A DNA stretch of 64,000 nucleotides from Streptomyces sp. NBC_01016 (GCF_026341035.1 NZ_JAPEOQ010000001.1:1178001-1242000), one strand, 5' to 3'; shown: positions 24,978-33,140, counted from the first letter of the stretch. Program-made: numbers and translations. The notes: a model not told the origin generated them from the sequence alone.

Positions 24978-27900
24978 TCAGTTCGTGCCGATCTTCGCCA
25001 GTACGTCCACGATCCGGCCCTGCACCTCGGTGCTCGTCGACCGCTCCGCCAGGAACAGCACCGACTCCCCCGCCGCGAGCCGCGGCAGGTCGGCGGGTTC
25101 CACGGCGGCCGTGTAGACGACCAGCGGAGTGCGGTTCAACTGCCCGTTCGCGCGCAGCCAGTCGATGATTCCGGCCTGCCGGCGACGTACCTGCAGCAGA
25201 TCCATGACCACGAGGTTCGGCCGCAGCTCGGACGCGATGGCTACCGCGTCCGCGTCGTTCGCGGCCCGCTCGACCTGCATCCCGCGCCGCTCCAGGGTCG
25301 CGGTCAGGGCGAGCGCGATCTCCTCGTGCTCCTCGATCAGCAGCACCCGCGGCGGGTGCTGCTCGCTGTCCCGAGGGGCGAGCGCCTTGAGCAGCACGGC
25401 GGGGTCGGCGCCGTACGCGGCCTCGCGCGTCGCCTGTCCGAGGCCCGCGGTCACCAGGACCGGCACCTCGGCCGCGACGGCCGCCTGGCGCAGCGACTGC
25501 AGCGCGGTCCGTGTGATCGGCCCGGTCAGCGGGTCCACGAACAGGGCGGCGGGGAACGCCGCGATCTGCGCGTCGACCTCCTCACGGGAGTGCACGGTCA
25601 CCGGGCGGTAGCCGCGGTCGCTCAGCGCCTGCTGCGTCGCCACGTCCGGCGCGGGCCAGACGAGGAGCCGGCGCGGGTTGTCGAGCGGCTCGGGCGGCAA
25701 CTCGTCGTCCATCGGCATCGGCTGCGGCCGGTTCGCGACCTCCACGGCACCGCCGGGGCCGTCCAGCGGCTCCGGGCCCTCGACGCCGTCCTGGTCGGGC
25801 GCGCCGATCGCGTACGCGCGGCCACCGCCCTCGGAGTCGTTCGGCGAGAGGAGCGGGGGCTGCGGGTGCGGCCTGGCCTGCGTGCCCTGTGGGGGCGTGC
25901 CTTGAGCGGTGCCCTGGGCAGGGGTGTTCGGCGGAGTGTTCTGCGCCGGGGGCTGCGTGGTGCTGCCGGTGTCCGGCTGCTCCTTGCGGGCGTCCTTGCG
26001 GGCGTCCTGTCGGCCTTCCTGACGGTTCTCCTGGCGGTTGGACAGCTTGCGCCGTCGTCCGGAACCGCCGAGTGTGCCGGAACCGCCGAGCGTCCCCGAA
26101 CCGGCCTGTGTCTGGCCCTGTGTCTGGCCCTGCGTCTGCCCCTGCGCAGGGCTCTGCTGCGGTGCGGTGCTCGGTCGCGGCGGGGCCTGCGGCGGAAGCG
26201 GCTGGGGAGCCGGCGGCTGCGGACGACGCTGCTGCGAGGCGACCTGGCGCCCGAACGGCACGCCCTGCCCGAGCGTGCGCACGCTGAAGGCGCGCCCCTG
26301 CGTCGAGTTCGTGTCACCGGACGGGGCCTGGTCCTGAGCCTGGGCCTGGGGCTTCGGGGCCTCGGCGGGCAGCGGCTGGGCTCCGGCGGGGGCCGGGGCG
26401 CTCTCGGCCGGGGCCGTCGGGGCGCTCTCCGGTTCGTCGGCCGGGGCACTCTGCGGCTCCGGCTCCGGCTCCGGCTGCGGCTGGGCCCCCGGCTGTGTCG
26501 CCGATTCGGGCTTCGGCTGGGGGGCCGGTTGGGGTTCCGGCTGCGTGGCCGGCTGGGGGGCTGCTTGGTTCGAGGCCTGGCCCTGGGCTTGGGCCTGGCC
26601 CTGCGCTTGGGCCTGAGCCCGTCCCTGTCCCCGGCTCTGCCCCTGCTCCTGATCCGCCGCCAGTTCCTCCGGCTTGCTGACCGGCTGGCTGCTCGGCTTG
26701 TTCTCCGGCGGCAGCGCGCCGCCCGTGCCACTCGCAGTGGGCGTGCCCAGGGCAGGAGTGGGCTGCGCCGGGTGCGGCTGCGGCGGCGTGTGGTCCTGGG
26801 CGGGGTGCGCCTCGGCGGTGTCGTGCTGGTGCGCCTCGTCCGGCAACGGAAGGGGCTGCGGCTGGGGCTGCGCGCCGCTCTCCTGCGGGGCGTCCGGCGC
26901 GTCCTGCACGTCCTGCGGTACGTCACCGGGGGCGGCCTGCACATCGGCCTGCGCACCGGCCTGCATCTCGGGCTGCGCTTCAGCCCGCACTTCGGCATTG
27001 ACCTCGGCATTGGCCTCAGCATTGGCCTCGGCCTCAACCCGGGCCTCCGGCGTGCGGTCTGCCGCGGCGGGCGGCAGCGCGAACACCTCGCGCGGACCCG
27101 CCTGCTGTGTCCTCGCCTGCTGCCCACGCGCGGGAGCGCCCTGTGCGTTCTGCGGAGCCTGCGTGTTCTGCGCGGCCTGTGCGTTCTGCGAGTCCTGATC
27201 GGGCTGCGCGCTGCCGAGCGCACGCCGCCCCCGCCGACCGGACGGCTGCCCGGCGCCGGCCCCGGCCAACTCCAGTTCGCCCTGAGCCGGTTCGGCCCTC
27301 TGCTCACCATCGGGCGTGGAACCGGACGGCAGCGCGGGCAGGGCGGCCTGCTCCTGACGTCCGGCGCGTCGGGCCCTGCGCCCGGTCGGCGCGGGCACGC
27401 CCTGCGGCGGCACCGTCTCGCCCAACGCCGGGGAAGCCGCCTCGTGTTCGGTCGAGGTCACCACGGAGCCCTGGGCGGCCGCTTCCTCCGGTGCGGGTCG
27501 TCCGCGCCTGCGGCCCGTACCGCTGGAGGGGGTCGCTGCCGGCTGCCCGCCGCCCGACACGCTGCTCTCAAGGAACGCGTCCGTCGAGGGACCGGCGGCC
27601 CGCCGCGCCCTGCGGCGCCTGCTGCCTCCACCGGTGGCCTGCGCGGGAAGGTTCGCGTTCGCCTCGGAGGAGGCCTCCTGGGTCTCGGTGGCCTCGGAGC
27701 CCTCGACGGAGACATTGGCGGGCACGCCGTCGGGAGCCGCAGCGGGCCCCGCGTCCTGGTCGGGAACACCGCCGGCACCGGGAACGTCGGGGACGACTCC
27801 GGCCGCAGGAACGGCCCCGCCCGCCGGAACAACTCCGGCCCCCGTGCCGATCGGCACTTCGAGGACGTACGCGCTGCCGCTCATCCCCGGCATCTCGTGC

Positions 27901-29624
27901 GTCTGCAGCACACCGCCGTGCGCCCGCACGATGCCGTGCACGATCGGCCCGTGCACCGGGTCACCGCCCGAGTAGGGGCCGCGTACCTCGATACGTACAT
28001 TCGCGCCCCGCTGCGCGGCGGCCACGACGACGGTCGAGTCGACGTATCCGGGGGCGGCGGGCGTCCGGGCGTTGCCGGTCGCGTCGATTCCGGCGACGTC
28101 GGCGATCAGGTGCGCGAGCGCGGTCGCGAGCCGTCCCGCGTCCACCTCGGCCTCGATCGGCGGCGCGTGCACGGCGAACTGCACCCGGCCGGGCCCGATC
28201 AGCTCGACGGCCCCGTCGACACCGGCGGCCACGACGGCGTCGAACATGACGTTCGTACGGGAGAGCAGGGAACCGCCCTCGTCCAAGGTCTGATAGGCCA
28301 GCACGTTGTCGACGAGCGTCGTCATCCGCGAGTACCCGGCGGCCAGATGGTGCAGCACCTGGTTGGCCTCGGGCCACAGCTGTCCCGCGTCGTCGGCGGC
28401 GAGCTGGCTCAGCTCGTGCCGCAGCTCGTCCAACGGCCCGCGCAGCGACTGCCCGAGCACGGCGAGCAGCTGCGTGTGCCGTGCCGCCAGGGCCTCGTAA
28501 CGGTCCTTCTCGCGCTCCGCGAGCGCGGCGCCCCGCTCCTTCTCGGCGGACAGCTCCTCGGCGTGCTGCTCGCGGACGGCGGCGAGTTCGCCGGTCAGCT
28601 CCTCGCGTACGGAGGTGAGCTCCGAGCCCAGCTCCTCGCGCACCCGCGCCAACTCGGCGGTGCTCTCCTCAGTGACCCGCTGCAGCTCGGCAGCGCTCTC
28701 TTCAGTAACCCGCTGCAGCTCGGCGGCGCGCTCCTCGCGCTCCCGCTCGGCGGCCTCGTCGCGCCGGGCGATCTCCTCGGCGTGCTCGACGGACAGCTTC
28801 TCGACGGAGCGGCGGTCGGCGAAGGTCAGGACGGCGCCGACCAGTTGGTCCCCGTCGCGCACCGGCGCCGTCGTCATGTCGACGGGCACCTTGGCGCCGT
28901 TCTTCGCCCACAGCACCTGGCCGCGCACCCGATGCTTGCGCCCGGAGCGCAGCGTGTCGGCGAGCGGGGACTCCTCGTACGGGAACGGTTCGCCGTCCGG
29001 ACGCGAGTGCAGGATGAGCGGGTGCAGCTCCTGCCCGCCCAGATCGCTGGCCCGGAAGCCGAGGATCTGCGCGGCGGCGGGATTGACGAGCACGATGCGT
29101 CCATCGGTGTCGGTCCCGACGACACCCTCGGAAGCGGCACGCAGAATCATCTCGGTCTGCCGCTGCGAACGGGCCAGTTCGGCCTCGGTGTCGACGGCGC
29201 CCGACAGGTCCCGCACGACGAGCATGAGCAGCTCGGAGCCGCTGTAGTTCTGGCCGCCGCTGGAGCCGTACGGATCCACCGCGTCCCGTGCGCCGTCCGC
29301 GAGATTCGCGGAGGTCACCTCGACGGGGAACTCGACAGCGTCGGTGCGCCGCGCGGTCATTCGCGTCGGCTTGGTGCGCCCGCGTTCGTCGGTCACGGTG
29401 TCGGGCCGGCGCATGGAGCCGGGGATCAGCCGTGAGTCGAACTCGGGCAGCAGGTCGAGCAGGCCGCGCCCCACAAGTGCCGTGCCCGGAGCCTCGAAGG
29501 ACTCCAGGGCAATGGAGTTGGCGTTGACCACGGTTCCGTTGGTGTTGACGAGCAACAGCCCGTCCGGAAGCGCGTCAAGTATGGCTGCGAGGCGAGCAGC
29601 GCCTCGGGATGGCCTGCTGCTCAC
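24978..29624 (-). CDS. Giant PAS/degenerate histidine kinase/receiver protein
   Basis: 1548 residues. Two PAS domains (about 10-110 and 150-270) precede a coiled coil (about 275-385, repeated AAELQRVTEES). The kinase core is broken: the H box reads GQSLRGPL in place of SHELRTPL, so the phosphorylated His is missing, and the ATPase part keeps only a G2-like IVRAHGGVLQTHEMPG. A Pro/Gln/Ala-rich low-complexity stretch of about 700 residues follows (units such as AQAQGQ and QTQGQ). Two receiver-like folds end the protein; the last keeps Asp (LVVMDLLQ) and Thr (VVYTAA) but not the usual Lys. It is probably a scaffold or signal integrator, not an active kinase. No TM segment is seen. Similar giant PAS proteins are found across Streptomyces. 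Confidence 0.8.
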   Translation of the reverse strand: MSSRPSRGAARLAAILDALPDGLLLVNTNGTVVNANSIALESFEAPGTALVGRGLLDLLPEFDSRLIPGSMRRPDTVTDERGRTKPTRMTARRTDAVEFPVEVTSANLADGARDAVDPYGSSGGQNYSGSELLMLVVRDLSGAVDTEAELARSQRQTEMILRAASEGVVGTDTDGRIVLVNPAAAQILGFRASDLGGQELHPLILHSRPDGEPFPYEESPLADTLRSGRKHRVRGQVLWAKNGAKVPVDMTTAPVRDGDQLVGAVLTFADRRSVEKLSVEHAEEIARRDEAAEREREERAAELQRVTEESAAELQRVTEESTAELARVREELGSELTSVREELTGELAAVREQHAEELSAEKERGAALAEREKDRYEALAARHTQLLAVLGQSLRGPLDELRHELSQLAADDAGQLWPEANQVLHHLAAGYSRMTTLVDNVLAYQTLDEGGSLLSRTNVMFDAVVAAGVDGAVELIGPGRVQFAVHAPPIEAEVDAGRLATALAHLIADVAGIDATGNARTPAAPGYVDSTVVVAAAQRGANVRIEVRGPYSGGDPVHGPIVHGIVRAHGGVLQTHEMPGMSGSAYVLEVPIGTGAGVVPAGGAVPAAGVVPDVPGAGGVPDQDAGPAAAPDGVPANVSVEGSEATETQEASSEANANLPAQATGGGSRRRRARRAAGPSTDAFLESSVSGGGQPAATPSSGTGRRRGRPAPEEAAAQGSVVTSTEHEAASPALGETVPPQGVPAPTGRRARRAGRQEQAALPALPSGSTPDGEQRAEPAQGELELAGAGAGQPSGRRGRRALGSAQPDQDSQNAQAAQNTQAPQNAQGAPARGQQARTQQAGPREVFALPPAAADRTPEARVEAEANAEANAEVNAEVRAEAQPEMQAGAQADVQAAPGDVPQDVQDAPDAPQESGAQPQPQPLPLPDEAHQHDTAEAHPAQDHTPPQPHPAQPTPALGTPTASGTGGALPPENKPSSQPVSKPEELAADQEQGQSRGQGRAQAQAQGQAQAQGQASNQAAPQPATQPEPQPAPQPKPESATQPGAQPQPEPEPEPQSAPADEPESAPTAPAESAPAPAGAQPLPAEAPKPQAQAQDQAPSGDTNSTQGRAFSVRTLGQGVPFGRQVASQQRRPQPPAPQPLPPQAPPRPSTAPQQSPAQGQTQGQTQGQTQAGSGTLGGSGTLGGSGRRRKLSNRQENRQEGRQDARKDARKEQPDTGSTTQPPAQNTPPNTPAQGTAQGTPPQGTQARPHPQPPLLSPNDSEGGGRAYAIGAPDQDGVEGPEPLDGPGGAVEVANRPQPMPMDDELPPEPLDNPRRLLVWPAPDVATQQALSDRGYRPVTVHSREEVDAQIAAFPAALFVDPLTGPITRTALQSLRQAAVAAEVPVLVTAGLGQATREAAYGADPAVLLKALAPRDSEQHPPRVLLIEEHEEIALALTATLERRGMQVERAANDADAVAIASELRPNLVVMDLLQVRRRQAGIIDWLRANGQLNRTPLVVYTAAVEPADLPRLAAGESVLFLAERSTSTEVQGRIVDVLAKIGTN

Positions 29625-29818
29625 GACGACGGTTCCTCCCTGATTACTGCGACTTGCCGACCGCGCGGACCATCCTGCCTCGTGGTCCGCGGCGTATCAC
29701 GGGAGGGAGTCTACGGGCAGAGGTTGGACTGGAGGCGCCGGATGCGACGGAGCCCACGTAGAGGATGTGGGGATCCCGAGCGGGCAGAGTCACGACCCTG
29801 TGACCATTGGACCGAGGG

Positions 29819-30250
29819 TCACGGCCCGGTCGCAGGCAGCACGGGCTCCATCTGCTGCCACCGCCCGATCTCGCACCCGTTGCTCAACGCGTAGGAGGAG
29901 TCGACGACGCGGCCGTGCCAGGTCCCCGTGACGCGGGCGGTGGCCGGGCCCCCGTACTGCATGGTGCAGCGCGCGTCGTCTGCGACGGGAGCGAACGGGT
30001 CCACGCCCTGCGCCTCCAGCTCGTCGAGCCGCCCGCAGGCCGCGCCGGGATCCGAGTGCGTCCCGCCCGCGGGCGAACACTCCAGCTCGTACGTCCCGTC
30101 GCTGCCGTTGTCCGAGTCGGCGACGGTGATGGTCAGGTGGTCGAGCCCGGGCCCGGCGCCCGCGTGCGCGGCGACGGGGGTGGCGGCGAGGAGGGCGAGC
30201 GGACCGACGACGGTCGCGACGGAGCCGATGAGCCGATGAGAAACGCGCAT
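29819..30250 (-). CDS. Streptomyces subtilisin inhibitor (SSI) family protein
   Basis: 143 residues from the ATG at 30248-30250; another ATG two codons earlier is possible and neither has a clear ribosome site. The signal peptide ends near residue 29 (VAAHAGA). The SSI domain shows its four Cys in the normal order: LECSPAGGTH, GAACGRLDEL, DARCTMQYGG and SNGCEIG, forming two disulfides. The reactive-site loop reads C-T-M-Q-Y, giving Met at P1, the same P1 residue as classical SSI and suited to subtilisin-like proteases. The C-terminus extends beyond the usual family end with QMEPVLPATGP. SSIs are secreted and often control extracellular proteases. Confidence 0.88.
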   Translation of the reverse strand: MRVSHRLIGSVATVVGPLALLAATPVAAHAGAGPGLDHLTITVADSDNGSDGTYELECSPAGGTHSDPGAACGRLDELEAQGVDPFAPVADDARCTMQYGGPATARVTGTWHGRVVDSSYALSNGCEIGRWQQMEPVLPATGP

Positions 30251-30421
30251 GAACATGCCGTGTTCAACGCCCGTACCCACCCCGACGTTGCGGCCCGACA
30301 CCCCAGGCTTTGCCCTGTGGCCTGCCCTCCTAGTACCGTGGGGGGCGATTGGTGAGGCGGCGTTCAGCTGTGTCATCATCTGCACGCACCCACTCGCGCA
30401 TCCGCGAGAGGGAGCTGCGCT

Positions 30422-30512
30422 GGAGGCGTCGCCTAGTCCGGTCTATGGCGCCGCACTGCTAATGCGGTTTGGGGTTTACCCCCCATCGAGGGTTCAAATC
30501 CCTCCGCCTCCG
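30422..30512 (+). tRNA. tRNA-Ser(GCU)
   Basis: 91 bases. Acceptor GGAGGCG pairs with CGCCTCC, discriminator G. The anticodon stem CCGCA/TGCGG encloses CTGCTAA with anticodon GCT. A long variable arm and T arm GAGGG-TTCAAAT-CCCTC are present. Its 3' end is duplicated at 32905-32936. Confidence 0.96.
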
Positions 30513-30514
30513 CA
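30483..30514 (+). repeat. attL-like site: tRNA-Ser(GCU) 3' end
   Basis: The T arm and 3' acceptor strand of the tRNA plus two bases. The right-hand 16 bases, TCCCTCCGCCTCCGCA, recur exactly at 32921. Confidence 0.7.
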
Positions 30515-30522
30515 CTCATGGC

Positions 30523-30556
30523 CAGGGAGCTCGTGTCTGATGACGCGGGCTCCCTG
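30523..30556 (+). terminator. Hairpin after tRNA-Ser(GCU)
   Basis: CAGGGAGC pairs with GCTCCCTG across 18 bases, 10 bases after the tRNA. It is a weak terminator candidate and would lie inside the integrated segment. Confidence 0.4.
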
Positions 30557-30614
30557 AGTCGTTTCCGAAGCGAATTCAGAGTCCGGACGGCACGGAGCTG
30601 GCACAGTCGTCGCC

Positions 30615-31445
30615 ATGACGTTGGATGACCTGCCGGGTTGGCTGGTCGGTGGGCGAGACGTCGTGGTGAAGGCGCGGGAGGACGACGGCCGGGCCGCTTC
30701 GTGTCTCGCCGCACAGTCCCGGTTGGCGGAGCGGGGGTTTCCGTGCGCCCGGCCGCTCACACCCGTGGTCGGCGTCGGTGCGCTGGCTGTGCACGCCGAA
30801 GAGTCCAGGTCGGGCGGTGAACTGCTGGGCGGCAACTCGCCGGACATCGCTGTGCGCTACGCGGCGGTGTTCGCCCGGCTGATGGCCGAACTTGCCGAGG
30901 TGACCGTGGCGCCGCCGCTGCCGAATCCGCGCTGGGTGCGTTGGGACCATACGGACTCAGGGACGTGGCCGGCCATCGACTTCCTCGATGAGGGGGACCA
31001 GAGCGCTGTGCCTGAGTACGTCGTCGAAACGGCCGAGCGGGCCCGGACGCGGATGCTGGCCACCGACCTGCCGTGCGTGCTGGGCCACGCCGACTTCGAA
31101 GCGCAGAATCTCCGCTGGCAAGACGGTGAGGTGTGGGCCGTGCACGACTGGGACAGCCTGGCGTGGCAGCCGGAGGCGGCACTGGTGGGTGCGGCGTGCG
31201 GGGCGTTCGCCAGCGTCTCGCCGCCGACCTTGGCTCCGGTCGAGAGTTCTTCCGCGTTCCTGGCCGCTTATCAGGAAGCCCGGGGCCGCCGCTTCACAGT
31301 GGAGGAGCAGGAGATCGCGTGGGCCGCCAGTCTGTGGCCGGCGGCGCACAATGCCCGCTGGGAGGCACTGCACGGCGACTCCCCGAAGTCCGGTGACGCC
31401 GTCCGCGCACAGGCGGCCGAGCGTCTCCGCCGAGCGAACGCGTAG
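30615..31445 (+). CDS. Aminoglycoside-phosphotransferase-fold kinase, N-terminally short
   Basis: 276 residues, ATG at 30615. The APH/choline-kinase catalytic loop is clear at about 155-180: LGHADFEAQNLRW with the HxDxxxxN motif and VHDWDSL with the metal-binding Asp. The chain begins at VVVKAREDD, which matches the ATP-binding Lys strand; the preceding nucleotide-binding loop (about 25-35 residues in relatives) is missing. That could be a real loss caused by integration next to the tRNA, or the protein may start differently. Substrate is unknown; aminoglycoside resistance should not be assumed. Confidence 0.72.
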   Translation: MTLDDLPGWLVGGRDVVVKAREDDGRAASCLAAQSRLAERGFPCARPLTPVVGVGALAVHAEESRSGGELLGGNSPDIAVRYAAVFARLMAELAEVTVAPPLPNPRWVRWDHTDSGTWPAIDFLDEGDQSAVPEYVVETAERARTRMLATDLPCVLGHADFEAQNLRWQDGEVWAVHDWDSLAWQPEAALVGAACGAFASVSPPTLAPVESSSAFLAAYQEARGRRFTVEEQEIAWAASLWPAAHNARWEALHGDSPKSGDAVRAQAAERLRRANA

Positions 31446-31547
31446 TGCTCCTCAGGAGAGAACGCCGGGTCGGTCGGACAGCGACGCCGACCTACTTCGT
31501 CACTGCTCTGCGGCACCCGTACGGTCGCAACGTTCACGGCCCGTCGG

Positions 31548-31895
31548 CTACCAGTTCATGTGGCTGGGCATGCCGCACTGCCCGGCGGCATCTGTCGTGG
31601 GGCAGTCGCCCGCGCCGACCCAGGCGAGCCCCGCGGCCAGCACGAGCGCGACGAGCATGACCACGAGACCGGTACGGGTGGGAAGGAACCGGCTGAGACG
31701 GGTGCCGGAGCTGCCGAGCTGCTTGTCGCGGGGCACCGTGGCCCGGCGCAGGTTCCAGGCCCCGAAGACGGCGACGGTGACGGCACCGAAGGCCGCCGAC
31801 ACCCAGCCGTCGTGGAACAGGCCCTGGGCGACGTAGGCGACCATGCCGCCGAAGATCAGCGCGTACATGATCCGGACCAGGATGTTAATGATCAC
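31548..31895 (-). CDS. Small three-helix membrane protein (last gene of nested operon)
   Basis: 115 residues. Hydrophobic helices at about 8-27, 32-48 and 76-97; the tail contains two Cys (GAGDCPTTDAAGQCG) and ends HMNW, probably outside the cell. A basic loop (NLRRATVPRDKQ) lies between helices two and three. The ATG overlaps the upstream stop by four bases (ATGA). No family recognised. It is the last of five coupled small membrane-protein genes running toward tRNA-Ser(GCU). Confidence 0.72.
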   Translation of the reverse strand: MIINILVRIMYALIFGGMVAYVAQGLFHDGWVSAAFGAVTVAVFGAWNLRRATVPRDKQLGSSGTRLSRFLPTRTGLVVMLVALVLAAGLAWVGAGDCPTTDAAGQCGMPSHMNW

Positions 31896-32164
31896 CGTCG
31901 CCCGCCTTGTCCACTGCCGGTCTCCGGCTGGTCGGTGCGGGGCCGCATCGGTCGCAGCTGTGCCTCTCGTTGGATCCGAACACGCTCTGCGTGGCGAGCC
32001 AGGTCGCGGCGGTGACGGCGCCGCTTGAGCCAGGGGCTGACAATGCCAGCACCCACCGCACCGCCGATCGCGCCACCCCAGTGACCGGTGATGAGGCCCT
32101 CGGCGCCGAAGACGACGACGGCCGCGATGGCGATCACCGAGTAGGTCAGAACGGTCGGCTTCAT
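31892..32164 (-). CDS. Small membrane protein with basic tail
   Basis: 90 residues. Two hydrophobic segments (about 6-24 and 28-45, the second Gly-rich) are followed by a very basic stretch WLKRRRHRRDLARHAERVR, so the tail is cytoplasmic. Both ends overlap neighbours by four bases. This pattern (tiny hydrophobic, translationally coupled proteins) recalls the Spd spread proteins of Streptomyces conjugative plasmids, but no sequence match is claimed. Confidence 0.7.
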   Translation of the reverse strand: MKPTVLTYSVIAIAAVVVFGAEGLITGHWGGAIGGAVGAGIVSPWLKRRRHRRDLARHAERVRIQREAQLRPMRPRTDQPETGSGQGGRR

Positions 32165-32370
32165 CGGTTCAGATCCGACATGCGGTCCACGTCACGGATG
32201 CCCTTGATGATGTACACGATCATCAGGGCGAGGGCGACGCCCACGACGGCGCACAGCCACCACGCCATGGGAGTGCCGCCGGTCTCGCCGAGGAGACTCC
32301 CACCGCCCCCGCCGAATCCGATAGCAGCACCACCAGGCGCCGCGCCGATCTTCTTGAGACGCTTCCTCAT
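32161..32370 (-). CDS. Small single-helix membrane protein
   Basis: 69 residues from the ATG at 32368-32370, chosen because AGGAG lies at the right distance and because it gives the same four-base ATGA overlap as its neighbours; an ATG six bases earlier is too close to the ribosome site. A basic head (MRKRLKK), a Gly-rich run and one membrane helix (about 35-57) are visible. Function unknown. Confidence 0.68.
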   Translation of the reverse strand: MRKRLKKIGAAPGGAAIGFGGGGGSLLGETGGTPMAWWLCAVVGVALALMIVYIIKGIRDVDRMSDLNR

Positions 32371-32588
32371 CGCCATCTCCTGCTACGGCTCATCTCGACG
32401 AGGGTGCGGACCATCTCGACCCACCCCACGCCCCTCGCGCGGCGCACCTTGCTGAGGGCGCGGATGATGCCGACCCACCCCACGGCTATCGCGACGAGGA
32501 ACACGATCAAGAGCGGCATTTCCAGCCAGTCAGGGATCAGCGCACCGAGGAGTCTCCCGGTCCCGCGCCCGTATGCCAGGGAGGTCAC
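32367..32588 (-). CDS. Small single-helix membrane protein
   Basis: 73 residues from a GTG at 32586-32588 that overlaps the upstream stop (GTGA) and follows TGGAGGAGGCGCAA. One membrane helix (about 25-46) is preceded by GALIPDWLEMP and followed by a basic tail. The DWLEMPLL stretch resembles DWVAIPFF in the upstream 46-residue protein, which hints that the two arose by duplication. Confidence 0.66.
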   Translation of the reverse strand: MTSLAYGRGTGRLLGALIPDWLEMPLLIVFLVAIAVGWVGIIRALSKVRRARGVGWVEMVRTLVEMSRSRRWR

Positions 32589-32725
32589 TTGCGCCTCCTC
32601 CAGTAGCGCCATGCGCAGTAGCCGATCAGCAGGGCGAAGAAGGGGATCGCCACCCAGTCCGGGAGGACCGGATCGCCTCCGTATACGCCTCTCAGGGCGT
32701 ATGTGCCGTGTGCCAGGTGGGCCAC
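32585..32725 (-). CDS. 46-residue membrane protein, first gene of the nested operon
   Basis: A GTG at 32723-32725, with GGAG eight bases upstream, opens a 46-codon frame ending in TGA at 32585-32587. The protein has a short polar head, PDWVAIPFFALLIGYCAW as its single membrane helix and a strongly basic end (RYWRRRK). It is supported by the ribosome site, the GTGA coupling to the next gene and strand agreement. It is small enough to be missed by automated calls. Confidence 0.6.
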   Translation of the reverse strand: MAHLAHGTYALRGVYGGDPVLPDWVAIPFFALLIGYCAWRYWRRRK

Positions 32726-32904
32726 TGTCGTGCTCCGCTCGATTCGCCCCCCGGCGTGTGTGGTCCGGGGGACGTTAGGCGGCGGCGTGGAGGCGACGGA
32801 AATTGATCACGGGGGTTCGTTGCGGGGCTCACACGCACCGGGTCGACGTGCCTCGTGATGGTGCGGAGATGGTGCCAACTGGCACAGCCGCCCTTGGCCG
32901 CGAG

Positions 32905-32936
32905 CCGTCGAGGGGCTTGATCCCTCCGCCTCCGCA
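32905..32936 (+). repeat. attR-like partial copy of tRNA-Ser(GCU) 3' end
   Basis: 26 of 32 bases match 30483-30514. The T stem (GAGGG...CCCTC) and acceptor strand CGCCTCCG are intact while the T loop differs at five adjacent bases. No tRNA 5' half precedes it. Confidence 0.7.
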
Positions 32937-32943
32937 GCAAGGT

Positions 32944-32976
32944 CCGAAGCCCCGGTCCATCAGGGCCGGGCTTCGG
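32944..32976 (+). terminator. Terminator outside the attR-like site
   Basis: CCGAAGCC pairs with GGCTTCGG, then CGGTCC with GGGCCG, around an ATCA loop, with one unpaired base. No complete gene lies immediately upstream, so it fits the original terminator of tRNA-Ser(GCU), displaced by the insertion. Confidence 0.6.
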
Positions 32977-33047
32977 TGCTTCCCGGGTGTGGCCGGCGAC
33001 TGCCCCGCAGGGTGTTTTCGCAGGTCAGGCGGGGTGGGGCAATCGGA

Positions 33048-33077
33048 TTTCACATGGCGGCGGCAGTCATGTAATGT
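33048..33077 (+). promoter_or_regulatory. Promoter of tRNA-Arg(ACG)
   Basis: TTTCAC (33048-33053), an 18-base spacer and TAATGT (33072-33077) lie about 64 bases before the tRNA. The leader contains a small GC hairpin (33091-33112) and an A-rich run just before the tRNA. Confidence 0.45.
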
Positions 33078-33140
33078 TCTTCTTGTCGCCGGGACGGGCC
33101 GAAAGGCCGGGAACGGAGACAACAAAAAAAGAAAAAACAA

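Larger units (their letters stand above)
30483..32936. mobile_element. Probable remnant of an element integrated in tRNA-Ser(GCU)
   Basis: The last 30 bases of the tRNA plus two flanking bases (30483-30514) are repeated in the same direction at 32905-32936 with 26 of 32 identical, the final 16 perfectly. Between them lie a kinase-like gene and five tiny membrane-protein genes. A strong terminator at 32944, just outside the second copy, would fit the original tRNA terminator. Actinomycete integrative elements use tRNA 3' ends as attachment sites and leave this arrangement. No integrase, excisionase, replication or transfer ATPase gene remains, so it is a decayed or minimal element. Confidence 0.65.

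Noticed and set aside
25326..29435. A 1369-codon open frame on the plus strand opposite the giant PAS protein
   Set aside because: It is a GC-rich shadow: the minus-strand frame has clear PAS and receiver motifs, while this one is Arg/Gly/Leu-rich without any fold or ribosome site.
31271..31537. Minus-strand frame overlapping the APH-fold gene end, first thought to be an integrase relic
   Set aside because: No tyrosine- or serine-recombinase motif can be read; it overlaps a better-supported gene.
32868..32886. GTGCCAACTGGCAC palindrome near the attR-like site, considered as an oriT or recombinase arm site
   Set aside because: A single 14-base imperfect palindrome with six-base arms; no nick-site family or repeat array supports it.
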